DNA of 64,000 bases from Candidatus Opimibacter skivensis (GTDB lineage Bacteria > Bacteroidota > Bacteroidia > Chitinophagales > Saprospiraceae): contig JADKHH010000003.1 of the NCBI GenBank assembly GCA_016721905.1, positions 62,001-126,000 on the forward strand, in the 5' to 3' direction. A program made the translations under genes and the position numbers. Below the pieces are notes generated by a model. That model was given only the letters and a program-made list of their open reading frames with translations. It did no database searches and had not been told where the DNA came from. Shown here in pieces: positions 25,314 through 35,247 of this stretch (positions are counted from its first letter, which is position 1; every line of letters begins with the position of its first letter).

Positions 25314-26600
25314 ATGAGCGCTATCGTAGACATCATCGCAAGAGAAATCCTTGACAGTCGGGGCAATCCTACTGTTGAAGTTGAAGTCATTACTGAGTCC
25401 GGCCACATGGGTAGAGCGGCAGTTCCTTCAGGTGCTTCTACCGGCAAGCATGAAGCAGTAGAATTGAGAGATGGAGATCCTACAAGATATCTGGGTAAAG
25501 GAGTACTGGATGCATGCCGTAATGTTGAGGAAAAGATTGCTGAACAAATCATCGGTATGGATGTATCCGAGCAGCTTGAGATAGACCAGGCGATGATTGA
25601 TCTGGATATCAATGTCAATAAATCAGGAATAGGAGCCAATGCAATGCTGGGCGTTAGCCTCGCTGTCGCTAAAGCTGCTGCATCACTTCACAGGCAACCA
25701 TTATTCAGGTACATAGGCGGTGTAAATGCTCATATACTTCCAGTACCTATGATGAATATCCTCAATGGTGGTTCACATGCAGATAATAGTATTGACTTTC
25801 AGGAGTTCATGATCATGCCCGTAGGAGCTGATCATTTCAGGGATGCACTGCGCATGGGTGCTGAAGTATTTCATCATCTGAAAAAAGTACTGCATGCTTC
25901 AGGATACTCTACCAACGTTGGTGATGAAGGAGGCTTCGCGCCGAACATCAAATCCAATGAAGAAGCGATTGAGATCGTCCTCAAAGCCATTGAAAACGCT
26001 GGATACCGACCTGGTGATGATATGGTGATTGCCCTCGATGCAGCCGCTTCGGAATTTTATAACGAAGAGGAAAAGCTCTACGTCTTCAAGAAATCCAATG
26101 GCATGAAGAAGACCTCGGAAGAAATGGTCGAATACTGGTCCACCTGGTGTGATAAGTACCCCATTTTCTCTATTGAGGATGGACTGCATGAAGATGATTG
26201 GGCAGGGTGGGGTAAACTCACCACTGCGCTGGGCCATAAGGTACAATTGGTCGGAGATGATCTGTTTGTCACCAATGTAGATCGTCTGGCATTAGGCATT
26301 GAAAGACAAAGTGCAAACAGCATTCTTATCAAACTTAATCAGATCGGAACGTTGTCAGAGACAATAGATGCGGTGCATCTTGCCACCCGAAACGGATTTA
26401 CATCCATTATAAGCCACAGAAGCGGTGAGACAGAAGATGTTACCATAGCTGACCTTGCCGTTGCGCTCAATACAGGCCAGATCAAGACAGGGTCCCTATC
26501 CAGGTCAGACAGGGTCGCTAAATACAACCAACTGCTGAGGATCGCCGACATCCTCGGTGATTCAGCCTTCTATCCTGGTAAATCGCTTTTAGGTAAATAG
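25314..26600 (+). CDS. eno: Enolase
   Basis: 428 residues. It converts 2-phosphoglycerate to phosphoenolpyruvate. AREILDSRGNPTVEVEV, PSGASTGKHEAVELRDGD, the NVGDEGGFAPN loop with the catalytic Glu, FSIEDGLHEDDW and the signature SILIKLNQIGTLSET with the catalytic Lys, then SHRSGETEDVTIADLAVA, are all present. The gene order eno followed by an FtsB-type gene is conserved in many bacteria. Confidence 0.98.
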   Translation: MSAIVDIIAREILDSRGNPTVEVEVITESGHMGRAAVPSGASTGKHEAVELRDGDPTRYLGKGVLDACRNVEEKIAEQIIGMDVSEQLEIDQAMIDLDINVNKSGIGANAMLGVSLAVAKAAASLHRQPLFRYIGGVNAHILPVPMMNILNGGSHADNSIDFQEFMIMPVGADHFRDALRMGAEVFHHLKKVLHASGYSTNVGDEGGFAPNIKSNEEAIEIVLKAIENAGYRPGDDMVIALDAAASEFYNEEEKLYVFKKSNGMKKTSEEMVEYWSTWCDKYPIFSIEDGLHEDDWAGWGKLTTALGHKVQLVGDDLFVTNVDRLALGIERQSANSILIKLNQIGTLSETIDAVHLATRNGFTSIISHRSGETEDVTIADLAVALNTGQIKTGSLSRSDRVAKYNQLLRIADILGDSAFYPGKSLLGK

Positions 26601-26607
26601 CCTTCCA

Positions 26608-26838
26608 CTATAACAATCTCTTTGCCATTGGATGGAGTTCTCTCCGCCAATCACCGTAATACTTCACTCGGACTGCCGTTGCAGGAGTTTGCTCCTGCAA
26701 CCACCGAAATACCTCATCCAAACTGTCAGCGGATAGAGATATCTCACTCAGTCCCCGAATTCTTTTGGAATTACTTCCAATTCCTTGGCACAGTCCTTGC
26801 ATATAGGTTAGTATCCCATCTTTTAATACTCTTCCCAT
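26608..26838 (-). CDS. Doubtful small ORF of unknown function
   Basis: A possible 76-residue protein running against the flanking genes. It has no signal peptide and no motif I recognise; the end reads YYGDWRRELHPMAKRLL. Part of its sequence (WLQEQTPATAV) comes from a perfect 10-bp inverted repeat at 26678-26701, which suggests repeat DNA rather than a normal gene. No promoter box is seen. It may be a remnant of a larger gene or chance. Confidence 0.25.
   Translation of the reverse strand: MGRVLKDGILTYMQGLCQGIGSNSKRIRGLSEISLSADSLDEVFRWLQEQTPATAVRVKYYGDWRRELHPMAKRLL
26678..26701. repeat. Perfect inverted repeat
   Basis: GTTGCAGGAG and CTCCTGCAAC flank a four-base TTTG loop. It lies inside the doubtful - strand ORF, about 80 bases after eno. 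No T-run follows on either strand, so it looks like a REP-type palindrome rather than a terminator. Confidence 0.6.
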
Positions 26839-26876
26839 AGAGCATATCGTGTATTTCAGCTTTAATCCCTGGACCC

Positions 26877-26934
26877 GGGGACAGAAGCTTATTTGTCATG
26901 CCTATAGGAGTGCGGATAAGCCTGTCCCCTTTTT
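26877..26934 (+). repeat. Long inverted repeat with T-run between eno and ftsB-like gene
   Basis: GGGGACAG, AA, GCTTAT (26877-26892) pairs with ATAAGC, CTGTCCCC (26916-26929); the AA is an unpaired bulge. The 23-base loop contains the small palindrome CCTATAGG. TTTTT follows at 26930-26934, so it could also stop transcription coming from eno. GGGGACAG-type arms resemble REP elements linked to RAYT transposases in other bacteria. Confidence 0.55.
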
Positions 26935-26949
26935 CCAGCGTCGGCCATG

Positions 26950-26981
26950 TTTGGTCAGGTCGGTAATATGAATTATCTTTC
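26950..26981 (+). promoter_or_regulatory. Promoter for the FtsB/DivIC-like gene
   Basis: TTTG at 26950-26953 and TATCTTTC at 26974-26981 are 20 bases apart. The last base of the -7 box is C instead of G. The leader would be about 20-25 bases. It fits independent transcription of the division gene after the repeats. Confidence 0.6.
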
Positions 26982-27007
26982 GGACTTTACAATCAGGTCT
27001 CAACTAC

Positions 27008-27313
27008 ATGAAAAAACTAATTCATCTTCGGCAGGTGATTGCGGAGTTAATTGCAGCCGGTTGGCTCAATAAATATTCTGTTTCCGCAGGATTATTTGTA
27101 GTGTGGATGTTGTTTTTTGACAAACACAATTTCTTCACGCAGTGGAACCTCCGGCGTTCAGTCCATCATCTGGAAACTTCAATACAAGAGTATGGTGAGC
27201 AGTTGGCAGATGCGGAGGCCGCCCACAAGGATCTGATGAACAACAAGGAAAAGTTTGCCAGGGAAAAGTACCTGATGCACAGGCCGGATGAAGATGTTTT
27301 CTTGTTTCAATAA
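27008..27313 (+). CDS. FtsB/DivIC-type septum formation initiator
   Basis: A 101-residue bitopic protein: short cytoplasmic N-terminus, one membrane segment around residues 24-37 (SVSAGLFVVWMLFFD), then a coiled coil (RRSVHHLETSIQEYGEQLAD) and the family ending KYLMHRPDEDVFLF. FtsB/DivIC joins FtsL and FtsQ to activate septal peptidoglycan synthesis. The position just after eno is the classic place of ftsB. Confidence 0.88.
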   Translation: MKKLIHLRQVIAELIAAGWLNKYSVSAGLFVVWMLFFDKHNFFTQWNLRRSVHHLETSIQEYGEQLADAEAAHKDLMNNKEKFAREKYLMHRPDEDVFLFQ

Positions 27314-27338
27314 CTGACAGAAGTATCATATTGATTTT

Positions 27339-28214
27339 ATGAGTGTACTTGTAGGAAAGGATAGCCGTGTTATCGTACAGGGCTTTACCGGGACGGAAGG
27401 ATCGTTTCATGCCGCCCAGATGATTGAATACGGCACCAATGTCGTAGGTGGGGTGACCCCTGGTAAAGGTGGGCAGTTGCATCTTGATCGTCCGGTGTTC
27501 AATACCGTGCAACAAGCTGTCGAAGCGACCCAAGCCAATGTCTCTATCATATTTGTTCCCCCCGCGTTTGCTCCGGATGCAATTCTGGAAGCCGCAGAAT
27601 CCGGTATCAAAGTGATCGTCTGCATCACAGAAGGAATTCCTGTGCAGGACATGATCAGGGTGAAAGATTATATCAACAAGTCAGGATGCCGCCTTATAGG
27701 TCCTAACTGCCCAGGCATTATCACCCCTGGGGAGGCCAAGATTGGTATCATGCCCGGATTTATCCACAGACCAGGTACGATCGGTATTGTCTCAAGATCA
27801 GGCACACTCACTTATGAAGCGGTTGACCAGGTGACCAAGGCAGGACTTGGTCAGTCAACATGCATTGGAATAGGTGGCGACCCGATTTGTGGAACGACTA
27901 CACTGGAAGCAGTTCAGTTGCTGATGGCAGATCCCGGCACGGAAGGTATCATCATGATCGGAGAGATTGGCGGCAGTATGGAATCAGATGCAGCCTACTG
28001 GATAAAAGAGAACGGGACTAAACCTGTTGTTGGTTTTATTGCAGGTAAGACTGCACCAAAGGGGCGCAAGATGGGCCACGCCGGTGCCATCATTGGAGGC
28101 AAGGCAGACACTGCCGCAGCTAAAATGGAAATACTCGCGGAGTGCGGGGTGCATGTAGTGGAGTCCCCGGCTCAGATAGGCGCTACCATGGCGCGCGTCT
28201 TACTTAACAAATAA
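27339..28214 (+). CDS. sucD: Succinyl-CoA synthetase alpha subunit
   Basis: 291 residues. TCA-cycle enzyme making ATP or GTP from succinyl-CoA with SucC. The CoA-binding N-terminal domain has QGFTGTEGSFHAAQMIEYGT; GPNCPGIITPGEAKIGIMPG, GIVSRSGTLTYEAV and the phosphohistidine loop MGHAGAIIGG are intact. sucC is not adjacent. 25 bases after the division gene. Confidence 0.98.
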   Translation: MSVLVGKDSRVIVQGFTGTEGSFHAAQMIEYGTNVVGGVTPGKGGQLHLDRPVFNTVQQAVEATQANVSIIFVPPAFAPDAILEAAESGIKVIVCITEGIPVQDMIRVKDYINKSGCRLIGPNCPGIITPGEAKIGIMPGFIHRPGTIGIVSRSGTLTYEAVDQVTKAGLGQSTCIGIGGDPICGTTTLEAVQLLMADPGTEGIIMIGEIGGSMESDAAYWIKENGTKPVVGFIAGKTAPKGRKMGHAGAIIGGKADTAAAKMEILAECGVHVVESPAQIGATMARVLLNK

Positions 28215-28220
28215 TACATC

Positions 28221-28250
28221 TGCTGACCTGGTCAGCATCCAATTTTATTT
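28221..28250 (+). terminator. Possible weak terminator between sucD and fabI
   Basis: TGCTGAC-CTG-GTCAGCA (28221-28237) is a perfect 7-bp stem with a three-base loop, then CCAATTTTATTT. The T-rich stretch is interrupted and begins four bases late, so termination is probably partial. Confidence 0.5.
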
Positions 28251-28271
28251 CTTCAACAGTATCACCTGATC

Positions 28272-29081
28272 ATGATTCAACATCAACTATTAGCAGGCAA
28301 GAGAGGCGTCATCTTTGGTGCCCTGGATGAGAGTTCGATAGCCTGGCACGTAGCAACCCAATGTGTGGCGGAAGGTGCTAAAATCACCCTGACCAATGCT
28401 CCGGTCGCCATGCGATTTGGTACGATCCAGCAATTGGGTGAAAAGTTGAATGCCGAAGTTATATCTGCCGATGCTACGTCTACCGAGGAACTCACAGCAC
28501 TATTCCAAAAATCCGTTGAAATCCTTGGCGGGCCTCTTGATTTTGTATTGCACTCCATTGGGATGTCCCTCAATGTCCGTAAAGGCAAGACCTATACCGA
28601 TATCAATCATGAGTGGATGCACAAGACACTTGACATCAGTGCCATGTCCTTTCACAGGATGATGCAAGTATTGTATCAAACAGATTCGATGGCAGATGGA
28701 GGGTCTATCCTCGCATTGACTTATATCGCTGCTCAACGCGTGTTTCCTGATTATAGTGAAATGGCAGATGCAAAGGCGTTGCTTGAATCTTTTGCCCGTA
28801 GCTTTGGCTATCATTTTGGCGTAAAGAAAGGAGTCAGGGTAAATACGATATCTCAGTCTCCAACCCGAACTACAGCTGGCAGTGGTGTTAAAGGCTTTGA
28901 TGATTTCTTTTCCTACGCGGAGACGATGGCTCCATTGGGGAATGCAACTGCTGAAGATTGTGCCAGGTATTGTGCCAGTTTGTTTTCAGACTACACCAGG
29001 GCAGTAACCATGCAAAACCTCTTCCATGATGGTGGCTTCAGCTCTATGGGTGTTAATCCCGCGGTATTGAGCAAAGAATAG
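28272..29081 (+). CDS. fabI: Enoyl-[acyl-carrier-protein] reductase (NADH)
   Basis: 269 residues, SDR fold of the FabI type. It reduces trans-2-enoyl-ACP in the last step of each fatty-acid elongation round. The nucleotide-binding N-terminus GKRGVIFGALDESSIAWHVA has the FabI-type A-x5-S-I-A pattern rather than GxxxGxG. LDFVLHSIGMS and the catalytic Tyr-x6-Lys YSEMADAKALLE are present. Triclosan-type inhibitors act on this enzyme class. It may share transcripts with sucD through a leaky hairpin. Confidence 0.93.
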   Translation: MIQHQLLAGKRGVIFGALDESSIAWHVATQCVAEGAKITLTNAPVAMRFGTIQQLGEKLNAEVISADATSTEELTALFQKSVEILGGPLDFVLHSIGMSLNVRKGKTYTDINHEWMHKTLDISAMSFHRMMQVLYQTDSMADGGSILALTYIAAQRVFPDYSEMADAKALLESFARSFGYHFGVKKGVRVNTISQSPTRTTAGSGVKGFDDFFSYAETMAPLGNATAEDCARYCASLFSDYTRAVTMQNLFHDGGFSSMGVNPAVLSKE

Positions 29082-29114
29082 CATAACTTAGCTATTGTGC
29101 GTTATACCTTGTGC

Positions 29115-31016
29115 ATGTACCATTGTTCCCGTTTTTATTTCTGGTTTGTATTCGGATTCCTTTCGGTGGTCACCACGGTCAGCGCCCAACAGAATAATCC
29201 TGAACTCCCGATCGGAAGTACCCGACAAGATACAGTAGTGGAGCAGGGGATATTGCCCCTGGATACGGCTGTTCCAATGACCTACGTGCTCATAAGCAAT
29301 CCGAACCAAAACTTTACTTTTTCAGATACATTTCAGTGGGAGGATAATAAACATATCCCAATTCTTGGCTACCAGGCCCATCTCGGTAATTTGGGTTCGG
29401 CGACAAGATCCCTGGCCCCAAGCATCAACAATGCAATTGGTTTTCATACTGGATGGACGCAATATGATCCTTATTACCTGCATCAGGAGTCATTCAGATA
29501 TTACAACCAGGATGTGCCGGTGAGCCAGATTAAATATTCTCAAGCAGGACAGGAGGACACTTATCTCACGCTTGATTTTGGCAGAAGCTTTGCCAAAGGT
29601 TTCAATTTGAGCGTTGCTTACAGGCGTATTAACCAGGTAGGAGAGTTTTTACACCAGCGTCAAAAGGACACCGGTTTTAGTGTAGGCTTGTGGCATGATG
29701 CTCCTTCAGGGAAGTATGATGCTTTTTATAATTATCTCAATAATGCAATTGTCGCAGAAGAAAACGGAGGTGTATCTGATCCGGATTCTATTGGCAATCC
29801 AAGATGGCCCGATGAATCAATCCCGGTTTATTTATCCAATTCGCCGATAGATGCCTCTGCTATTACAACACATAAACACAGGTCATTTCTGACCAAACAG
29901 ATATTTCATGTATTACCGGATACTTCCGGTTTTGGAATGGATATCTGGCTACAGGGAAAGTTTTCAACTGGTCTGTTTAAATATGTAGATGAAGATATCA
30001 TAGAGTCTGCAATCACTTATTATGGACCTGGTTACCTACTAGATGAGCGCGGTATTCGTCAGTATACTTTTCTGACAGAGAATGTATGGAGTGCTGGTGT
30101 CTCTTTACCATGGAAAGCAGCCCATTCTACATTGAATGCTTCATTGAAATACAGAGGTATTTTATTGCAGCAAGAGCCAACAGAAAGAAATATCACAGAG
30201 TTGTATCTGGATGCATCAGGCGAATTTCAATGGATCGAACCACTTAAGTTAAAAGGCGATTTGTCTTTGGGATTAGGCCAGGCTGAAGGCGTGTTTTCGT
30301 TTCATGCAGAGGCTGATCTCAAGACGGGTATCCTGGGGCATTTGCTTGGGTATTGGTCTATTGCCTCAAGGAAACCCTATATGGTAGAATCAACCTTGTA
30401 TGTTAGTCAACAGCTGGTCTACCAGACAGATTTTCTCAACCCGTTCACAAGTGAATTTGGTGTGACCTGGGATCTGCGTAAAGAAAAGATGCAAGCCGGC
30501 GTCAAATGGTTACTGTTTGATAATTATATCTACTTTGATTCAATTTCCTTTCCTCAACAAAGAGAAGGTTCTTTTTCGCTTCGTCGTCTATTCCTGACCA
30601 AGGAGTTTGATTTTAAAAAAGTCGGATTTAAAGGAAGCATTTTCTGGCAGCCGGATTCTCCGGAAGAAATTGCAGTGCCTGATTTGTGGTATTCGGCTAG
30701 TCTTTACGGACGCATCAATATTTTTGACAAGAAGGTGGTGCTTATGCCAGGTGCGGATATTACCTACAATGGTGGCTTCAATGGTATCAGCTATTTCCCG
30801 GTCAACGGACGTTACCATCTGACTGATGGAGCAGATATACCTGAGTCATTCAGGATCGACGTAGGCATCGGCTTGCAGATCAGATTTATAAAGGCCTTTG
30901 CCCGGATGGAAGATTTTGTAGGCTTGTTTAAAGACAGGATTCTCTATCAGGCTGATTTGTATCCGCACTACAGAGGGTATTTCAAGTTTGGGATTGAAGC
31001 CGGCTTTTTCAATTAA
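29115..31016 (+). CDS. Putative porin, Porin_10-type outer membrane protein
   Basis: 633 residues from the ATG at 29115; a GTG at 29097 would add MRYTLC. A signal peptide covers about the first 25 residues (FYFWFVFGFLSVVTTVSAQ). The rest is beta-barrel-like with many Tyr/Trp/Gly residues. TGWTQYDPYYLHQESFRYYN, LTLDFGRSFAKGFNLSVAYR and YNYLNNAIVAEENGG follow the Bacteroidota putative porin family (PF14121). The substrate is unknown. Starts 15-33 bases after fabI, so possibly co-transcribed. Confidence 0.8.
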   Translation: MYHCSRFYFWFVFGFLSVVTTVSAQQNNPELPIGSTRQDTVVEQGILPLDTAVPMTYVLISNPNQNFTFSDTFQWEDNKHIPILGYQAHLGNLGSATRSLAPSINNAIGFHTGWTQYDPYYLHQESFRYYNQDVPVSQIKYSQAGQEDTYLTLDFGRSFAKGFNLSVAYRRINQVGEFLHQRQKDTGFSVGLWHDAPSGKYDAFYNYLNNAIVAEENGGVSDPDSIGNPRWPDESIPVYLSNSPIDASAITTHKHRSFLTKQIFHVLPDTSGFGMDIWLQGKFSTGLFKYVDEDIIESAITYYGPGYLLDERGIRQYTFLTENVWSAGVSLPWKAAHSTLNASLKYRGILLQQEPTERNITELYLDASGEFQWIEPLKLKGDLSLGLGQAEGVFSFHAEADLKTGILGHLLGYWSIASRKPYMVESTLYVSQQLVYQTDFLNPFTSEFGVTWDLRKEKMQAGVKWLLFDNYIYFDSISFPQQREGSFSLRRLFLTKEFDFKKVGFKGSIFWQPDSPEEIAVPDLWYSASLYGRINIFDKKVVLMPGADITYNGGFNGISYFPVNGRYHLTDGADIPESFRIDVGIGLQIRFIKAFARMEDFVGLFKDRILYQADLYPHYRGYFKFGIEAGFFN

Positions 31017-31030
31017 TCCGGACAATCTCT

Positions 31031-31056
31031 AAACCTGTCGAAAGGTTTTTGTGTTT
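31031..31056 (+). terminator. Weak terminator after the porin gene
   Basis: AAACCT (31031-31036) pairs with AGGTTT (31043-31048) around GTCGAA and is followed by TTGTGTTT. Short, A/T-rich stem. Confidence 0.45.
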
Positions 31057-31106
31057 ATCACTTCATTGTTTTATATTCAACCACCATTTACAAAAAAGCT
31101 GTACGA

Positions 31107-31616
31107 ATGAAACCTTATTCACTGACCTTCATGTGTCTTATTTTCCTGAGTGTTTTAACTGCCAATGTCACTGCCCAGGCTGACAAATCAACACGTCCCA
31201 GCCCTCCTATGGAGGTCAAGGGAAAACTTCAGGGTGCTCAGGTAAACATTAGTTATTCTTCTCCTTCTGTGAAAGGGAGGACCATCTGGGGTGATCTTGT
31301 TCCTTATGGAAAGGTCTGGAGAACTGGCGCTAATGAAGCTACCACCTTTGAGACCGATAAAGATATCGTCCTCCACGACCAAAAACTACCGGCAGGCAAG
31401 TATGCCTTGTTTACTATCCCCGGCGAAACGGAATGGATATGGATTTTTAATTCAGTTTGGGATCAATGGGGAGCTTATAAATATGATGAGTCCAAAGATG
31501 TAGTGCGGATTAACACCCCAGCGCAAAAGTCTCCTGTATTCCACGAGCAGTTGAGAATTGATATCGTTAATGAAAAGATATCGCTATCCTGGGAAAATCT
31601 TTTGATCAGTCTCTAG
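31107..31616 (+). CDS. DUF2911 domain protein, secreted
   Basis: 169 residues with a signal peptide ending VTAQ (about residue 25). STRPSPPMEVKGKLQGAQVN, SYSSPSVKGRTIWGDLVPYG, WRTGANEATTFETDKDI and LPAGKYALFTIPGETEW match DUF2911, a Bacteroidota-rich family of exported single-domain proteins with no known activity. No catalytic motif is evident. Ended by a strong bidirectional terminator shared with the opposing LOG gene. Confidence 0.87.
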   Translation: MKPYSLTFMCLIFLSVLTANVTAQADKSTRPSPPMEVKGKLQGAQVNISYSSPSVKGRTIWGDLVPYGKVWRTGANEATTFETDKDIVLHDQKLPAGKYALFTIPGETEWIWIFNSVWDQWGAYKYDESKDVVRINTPAQKSPVFHEQLRIDIVNEKISLSWENLLISL

Positions 31617-31640
31617 ACTCTACGTTTAGACGCAACCATC

Positions 31641-31684
31641 AAAAAATAAAGCCCGCAGATTATTCTGTGGGCTTTATTTTTTCA
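31641..31684. terminator. Bidirectional terminator
   Basis: AAATAAAGCCCGCA and TGTGGGCTTTATTT form a 14-bp stem (one G-T pair) with loop GATTATTC; there are A residues before and T residues after, so it works on both strands. It separates the convergent DUF2911 and LOG genes. Confidence 0.9.
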
Positions 31685-31736
31685 TGAAAGGTTAGCCAAT
31701 TCATATAAGGTACCTCCCTATAGTAAGACTTTGTCA

Positions 31737-32447
31737 TTACAAAGTATAGTTCGGACTCAGCAGATCATCACGCTGCGCATAGAAGTCATTGATATATTTC
31801 ACGACCTCGTCAGGATCATCCATAATGGGAATCAGATCGAGATCAGCAGGATGAATATTGTTTTCTTTTTCCAGCATCACCTCTTTGATCCAGGCTTTTA
31901 GGCCTGACCAGAATGAAGTCCCAACAAGAATGACGGGTACAGGTGTTATTTTTTTGGTTTGCATCAGGGTCAATACCTCAAATGCTTCATCCAGTGTTCC
32001 GAATCCTCCTGGTAAAACCACAAAGCCTTGAGCATATTTTACAAACATCACTTTTCGCACGAAGAAATACCGGTGATTCAGATTTTTATCGGCATCGATA
32101 TAGGGGTTGTGGGATTGCTCAAATGGTAAATCAATATTCAAACCAACGGATACACCTCCTTGTAGGCTAGCCCCCTTATTGGCAGCTTCCATGATGCCTG
32201 GGCCACCACCAGTAATCACCCCAAAGCCCGCATCAGTAAGTCTCTGGGCGATCTTAACAGCTGTCTGGTAGTGGGGCGAATCTGGTTTCGTGCGCGCACT
32301 CCCAAAGATTGAAATGCAAGGACCAATACGGTTGAGTGATTCAAAACCATCTACAAATTCGGCGATGACCTTAAACATCGTCCAAGCATTTTCACCTCGG
32401 ATCTGTGTCCATTGCTTCATCAATTTCGGTGGAATTCCTTCTGCCAT
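31737..32447 (-). CDS. LOG family protein (TIGR00730 type, Rossmann fold)
   Basis: 236 residues. LOG proteins split nucleoside 5'-monophosphates to the base and ribose 5-phosphate (cytokinin-activating activity in plants; AMP/pyrimidine nucleosidase in bacteria). Both signature motifs are visible: GGGPGIMEAANKGA and LPGGFGTLDEAFE. SIFGSARTKPDS is the usual N-terminal nucleotide-fold motif. The enzyme is slightly longer than plant-type LOGs, as in the TIGR00730 long form. 55 bases downstream of the regulator gene, likely in one operon. Confidence 0.9.
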   Translation of the reverse strand: MAEGIPPKLMKQWTQIRGENAWTMFKVIAEFVDGFESLNRIGPCISIFGSARTKPDSPHYQTAVKIAQRLTDAGFGVITGGGPGIMEAANKGASLQGGVSVGLNIDLPFEQSHNPYIDADKNLNHRYFFVRKVMFVKYAQGFVVLPGGFGTLDEAFEVLTLMQTKKITPVPVILVGTSFWSGLKAWIKEVMLEKENNIHPADLDLIPIMDDPDEVVKYINDFYAQRDDLLSPNYTL

Positions 32448-32502
32448 GGTTTTCTGTTATGGTATGTGATCAAGGGGATTACAAATCTTTGCGGGCAAAG
32501 GG

Positions 32503-33783
<1,281 letters not shown>

Positions 33784-33821
33784 ATGGTATTAGTTGAAGA
33801 AAAGATATGATGAATTATTAT

Positions 33822-33829
33822 CAAAAGTA
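33822..33829 (-). promoter_or_regulatory. -7 box for the NtrC-type regulator gene
   Basis: On the - strand TACTTTTG matches TAnnTTTG and gives a leader of about 35 bases. The nearest TTTTG upstream is only 11 bases away, too close for a standard -33. Confidence 0.5.
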
Positions 33830-33946
33830 TAACATTGATTCAAAATAGTTTATAGTTTATGAAAAATAATATATGTTAAGATAGACTCCAGAAGCCTCTA
33901 TCCCGATGGTTAGGAGATAGAACATTTCTACTGCACTCAATGGAAC

Positions 33947-33993
33947 GCTCCATCCAACGGCATTACCTCTGGTATCGCGGTGGATGGCGGAGC
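33947..33993. repeat. Structured intergenic palindrome
   Basis: GCTCC-ATCCA (33947-33956) pairs with TGGAT-GGC-GGAGC (33981-33993), GGC being a bulge, and the loop holds a second hairpin TACC-TCT-GGTA (33964-33974). Just before it, TCTATC and GATAGA (33898-33922) form another short stem. It lies between the M20 gene end and the regulator promoter; it may be a terminator-like or REP-like element. Confidence 0.4.
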
Positions 33994-34041
33994 AAACATT
34001 TCGCCTACCTCAATACGGCCCTCCTTCCAACGGCAACCTGG

Positions 34042-35247
34042 CTAAATCTTTGGCGCAGAAAGAGCTGATAGGGCTATGTAGGCCATGAGACCCATGCCGG
34101 TCTCCAAAGCTGTTTCGTTGATATCGAACCTATTTGAATGAACCGGGAAATTTTTTTCAGCCTCCGGCCATCCCGTGCCCAGCCGGTAGAAGGAAGCAGG
34201 TACTTTTTGGGAGTAAAAAGCAAAATCCTCTGATGTCATGCGCTGAGGTAGTTCATGAACTTTATCTTCCCCCAGATAAGCAATAGCCGCTTTCCGGCAC
34301 ATCGAGGTCACAGCATCATTGTTGATCAGGCTTGGATAGCCGGTAACTACATTTACCTCTGCTGTAGCGCCAGAAGACTCGCATATTTTTTCTACAAGTT
34401 TCTGGATCCTGTGATGTGTTTCCATTCTCCATTTTTCATCCATCGCCCGCAGTGTGCCTTCAAGTCGCACCGTGTCAGGGATGACATTTGTTGCACCTCC
34501 ATCGGAATAAATCTTGCCTATAGTGAGTACCCCAGGTGACAAAGGATCAATGCTCCTGCTGACAATTTCCTGCAGGGCAGTGACTACACGAGCTGAAATG
34601 ACAATAGGATCAATGCATAGATGGGGAGTAGCAGCATGCCCGCCTTTACCTTTGATGGAAATATAGATTTCATCCGCGGAGGCCATGTACAAGCCACTTC
34701 TAAAGCCCACATGACCTGCCTCGAGTGGGGGATGCACATGCTGCGCAATAATCCAATCAGGGGAACCAACGCTAAAGAGTCCCTCATCAATCATGAGCGA
34801 AGCACCACCGGGAAGTTTTTCTTCACCGGGTTGAAAGATCATCCGGATCTCTCCATTTATGGATTTTTTGTTTTCATGTAAGATGACGGCAGCACCAAGT
34901 AAACTGCTGGTATGTACATCATGTCCGCAGGCATGCATCACCCCCTCGTTAAGTGACCGGTATGACACATCATTGGCTTCTGTGATCGGCAAGGCATCCA
35001 TGTCTGCCCTCAACATGACTAATGGCCCATCCACTTCCCCACGGACGGAAGCCACGATACCATATCCTGCCCATCCTTCCGTAAATGGAATTTCATATTT
35101 CGTAAGGAAAGTTTTGATGCTTTCACTGGTTCTTTTTTCTTCAAAGGATAGTTCAGGGTGTCGATGCAGATCCCTTCTGATATCAATGATGGATGGTAGC
35201 AGTCGTTTTGCAGATGCGTAGATGATGGAGATAAGGTCACTGGCCAT
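34042..35247 (-). CDS. M20 family amidohydrolase (N-acyl-amino-acid/hippurate hydrolase type)
   Basis: 401 residues. Metal-dependent cytoplasmic enzyme removing acyl groups from amino acids or opening peptide-like amides. The N-terminus IIDIRRDLHRHPELSFEEKR, MLRADMDALPI, the metal motif HACGHDVHTS, and FQPGEEKLPGGASLMIDEG with the catalytic Glu are intact. MTSEDFAFYSQKVPASFYRL near the end carries the last ligands. The dimerisation domain lies in the middle. Its start overlaps the upstream glycosyltransferase gene by 11 bases, which suggests translational coupling although the functions look unrelated. Confidence 0.92.
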   Translation of the reverse strand: MASDLISIIYASAKRLLPSIIDIRRDLHRHPELSFEEKRTSESIKTFLTKYEIPFTEGWAGYGIVASVRGEVDGPLVMLRADMDALPITEANDVSYRSLNEGVMHACGHDVHTSSLLGAAVILHENKKSINGEIRMIFQPGEEKLPGGASLMIDEGLFSVGSPDWIIAQHVHPPLEAGHVGFRSGLYMASADEIYISIKGKGGHAATPHLCIDPIVISARVVTALQEIVSRSIDPLSPGVLTIGKIYSDGGATNVIPDTVRLEGTLRAMDEKWRMETHHRIQKLVEKICESSGATAEVNVVTGYPSLINNDAVTSMCRKAAIAYLGEDKVHELPQRMTSEDFAFYSQKVPASFYRLGTGWPEAEKNFPVHSNRFDINETALETGMGLMAYIALSALSAPKI

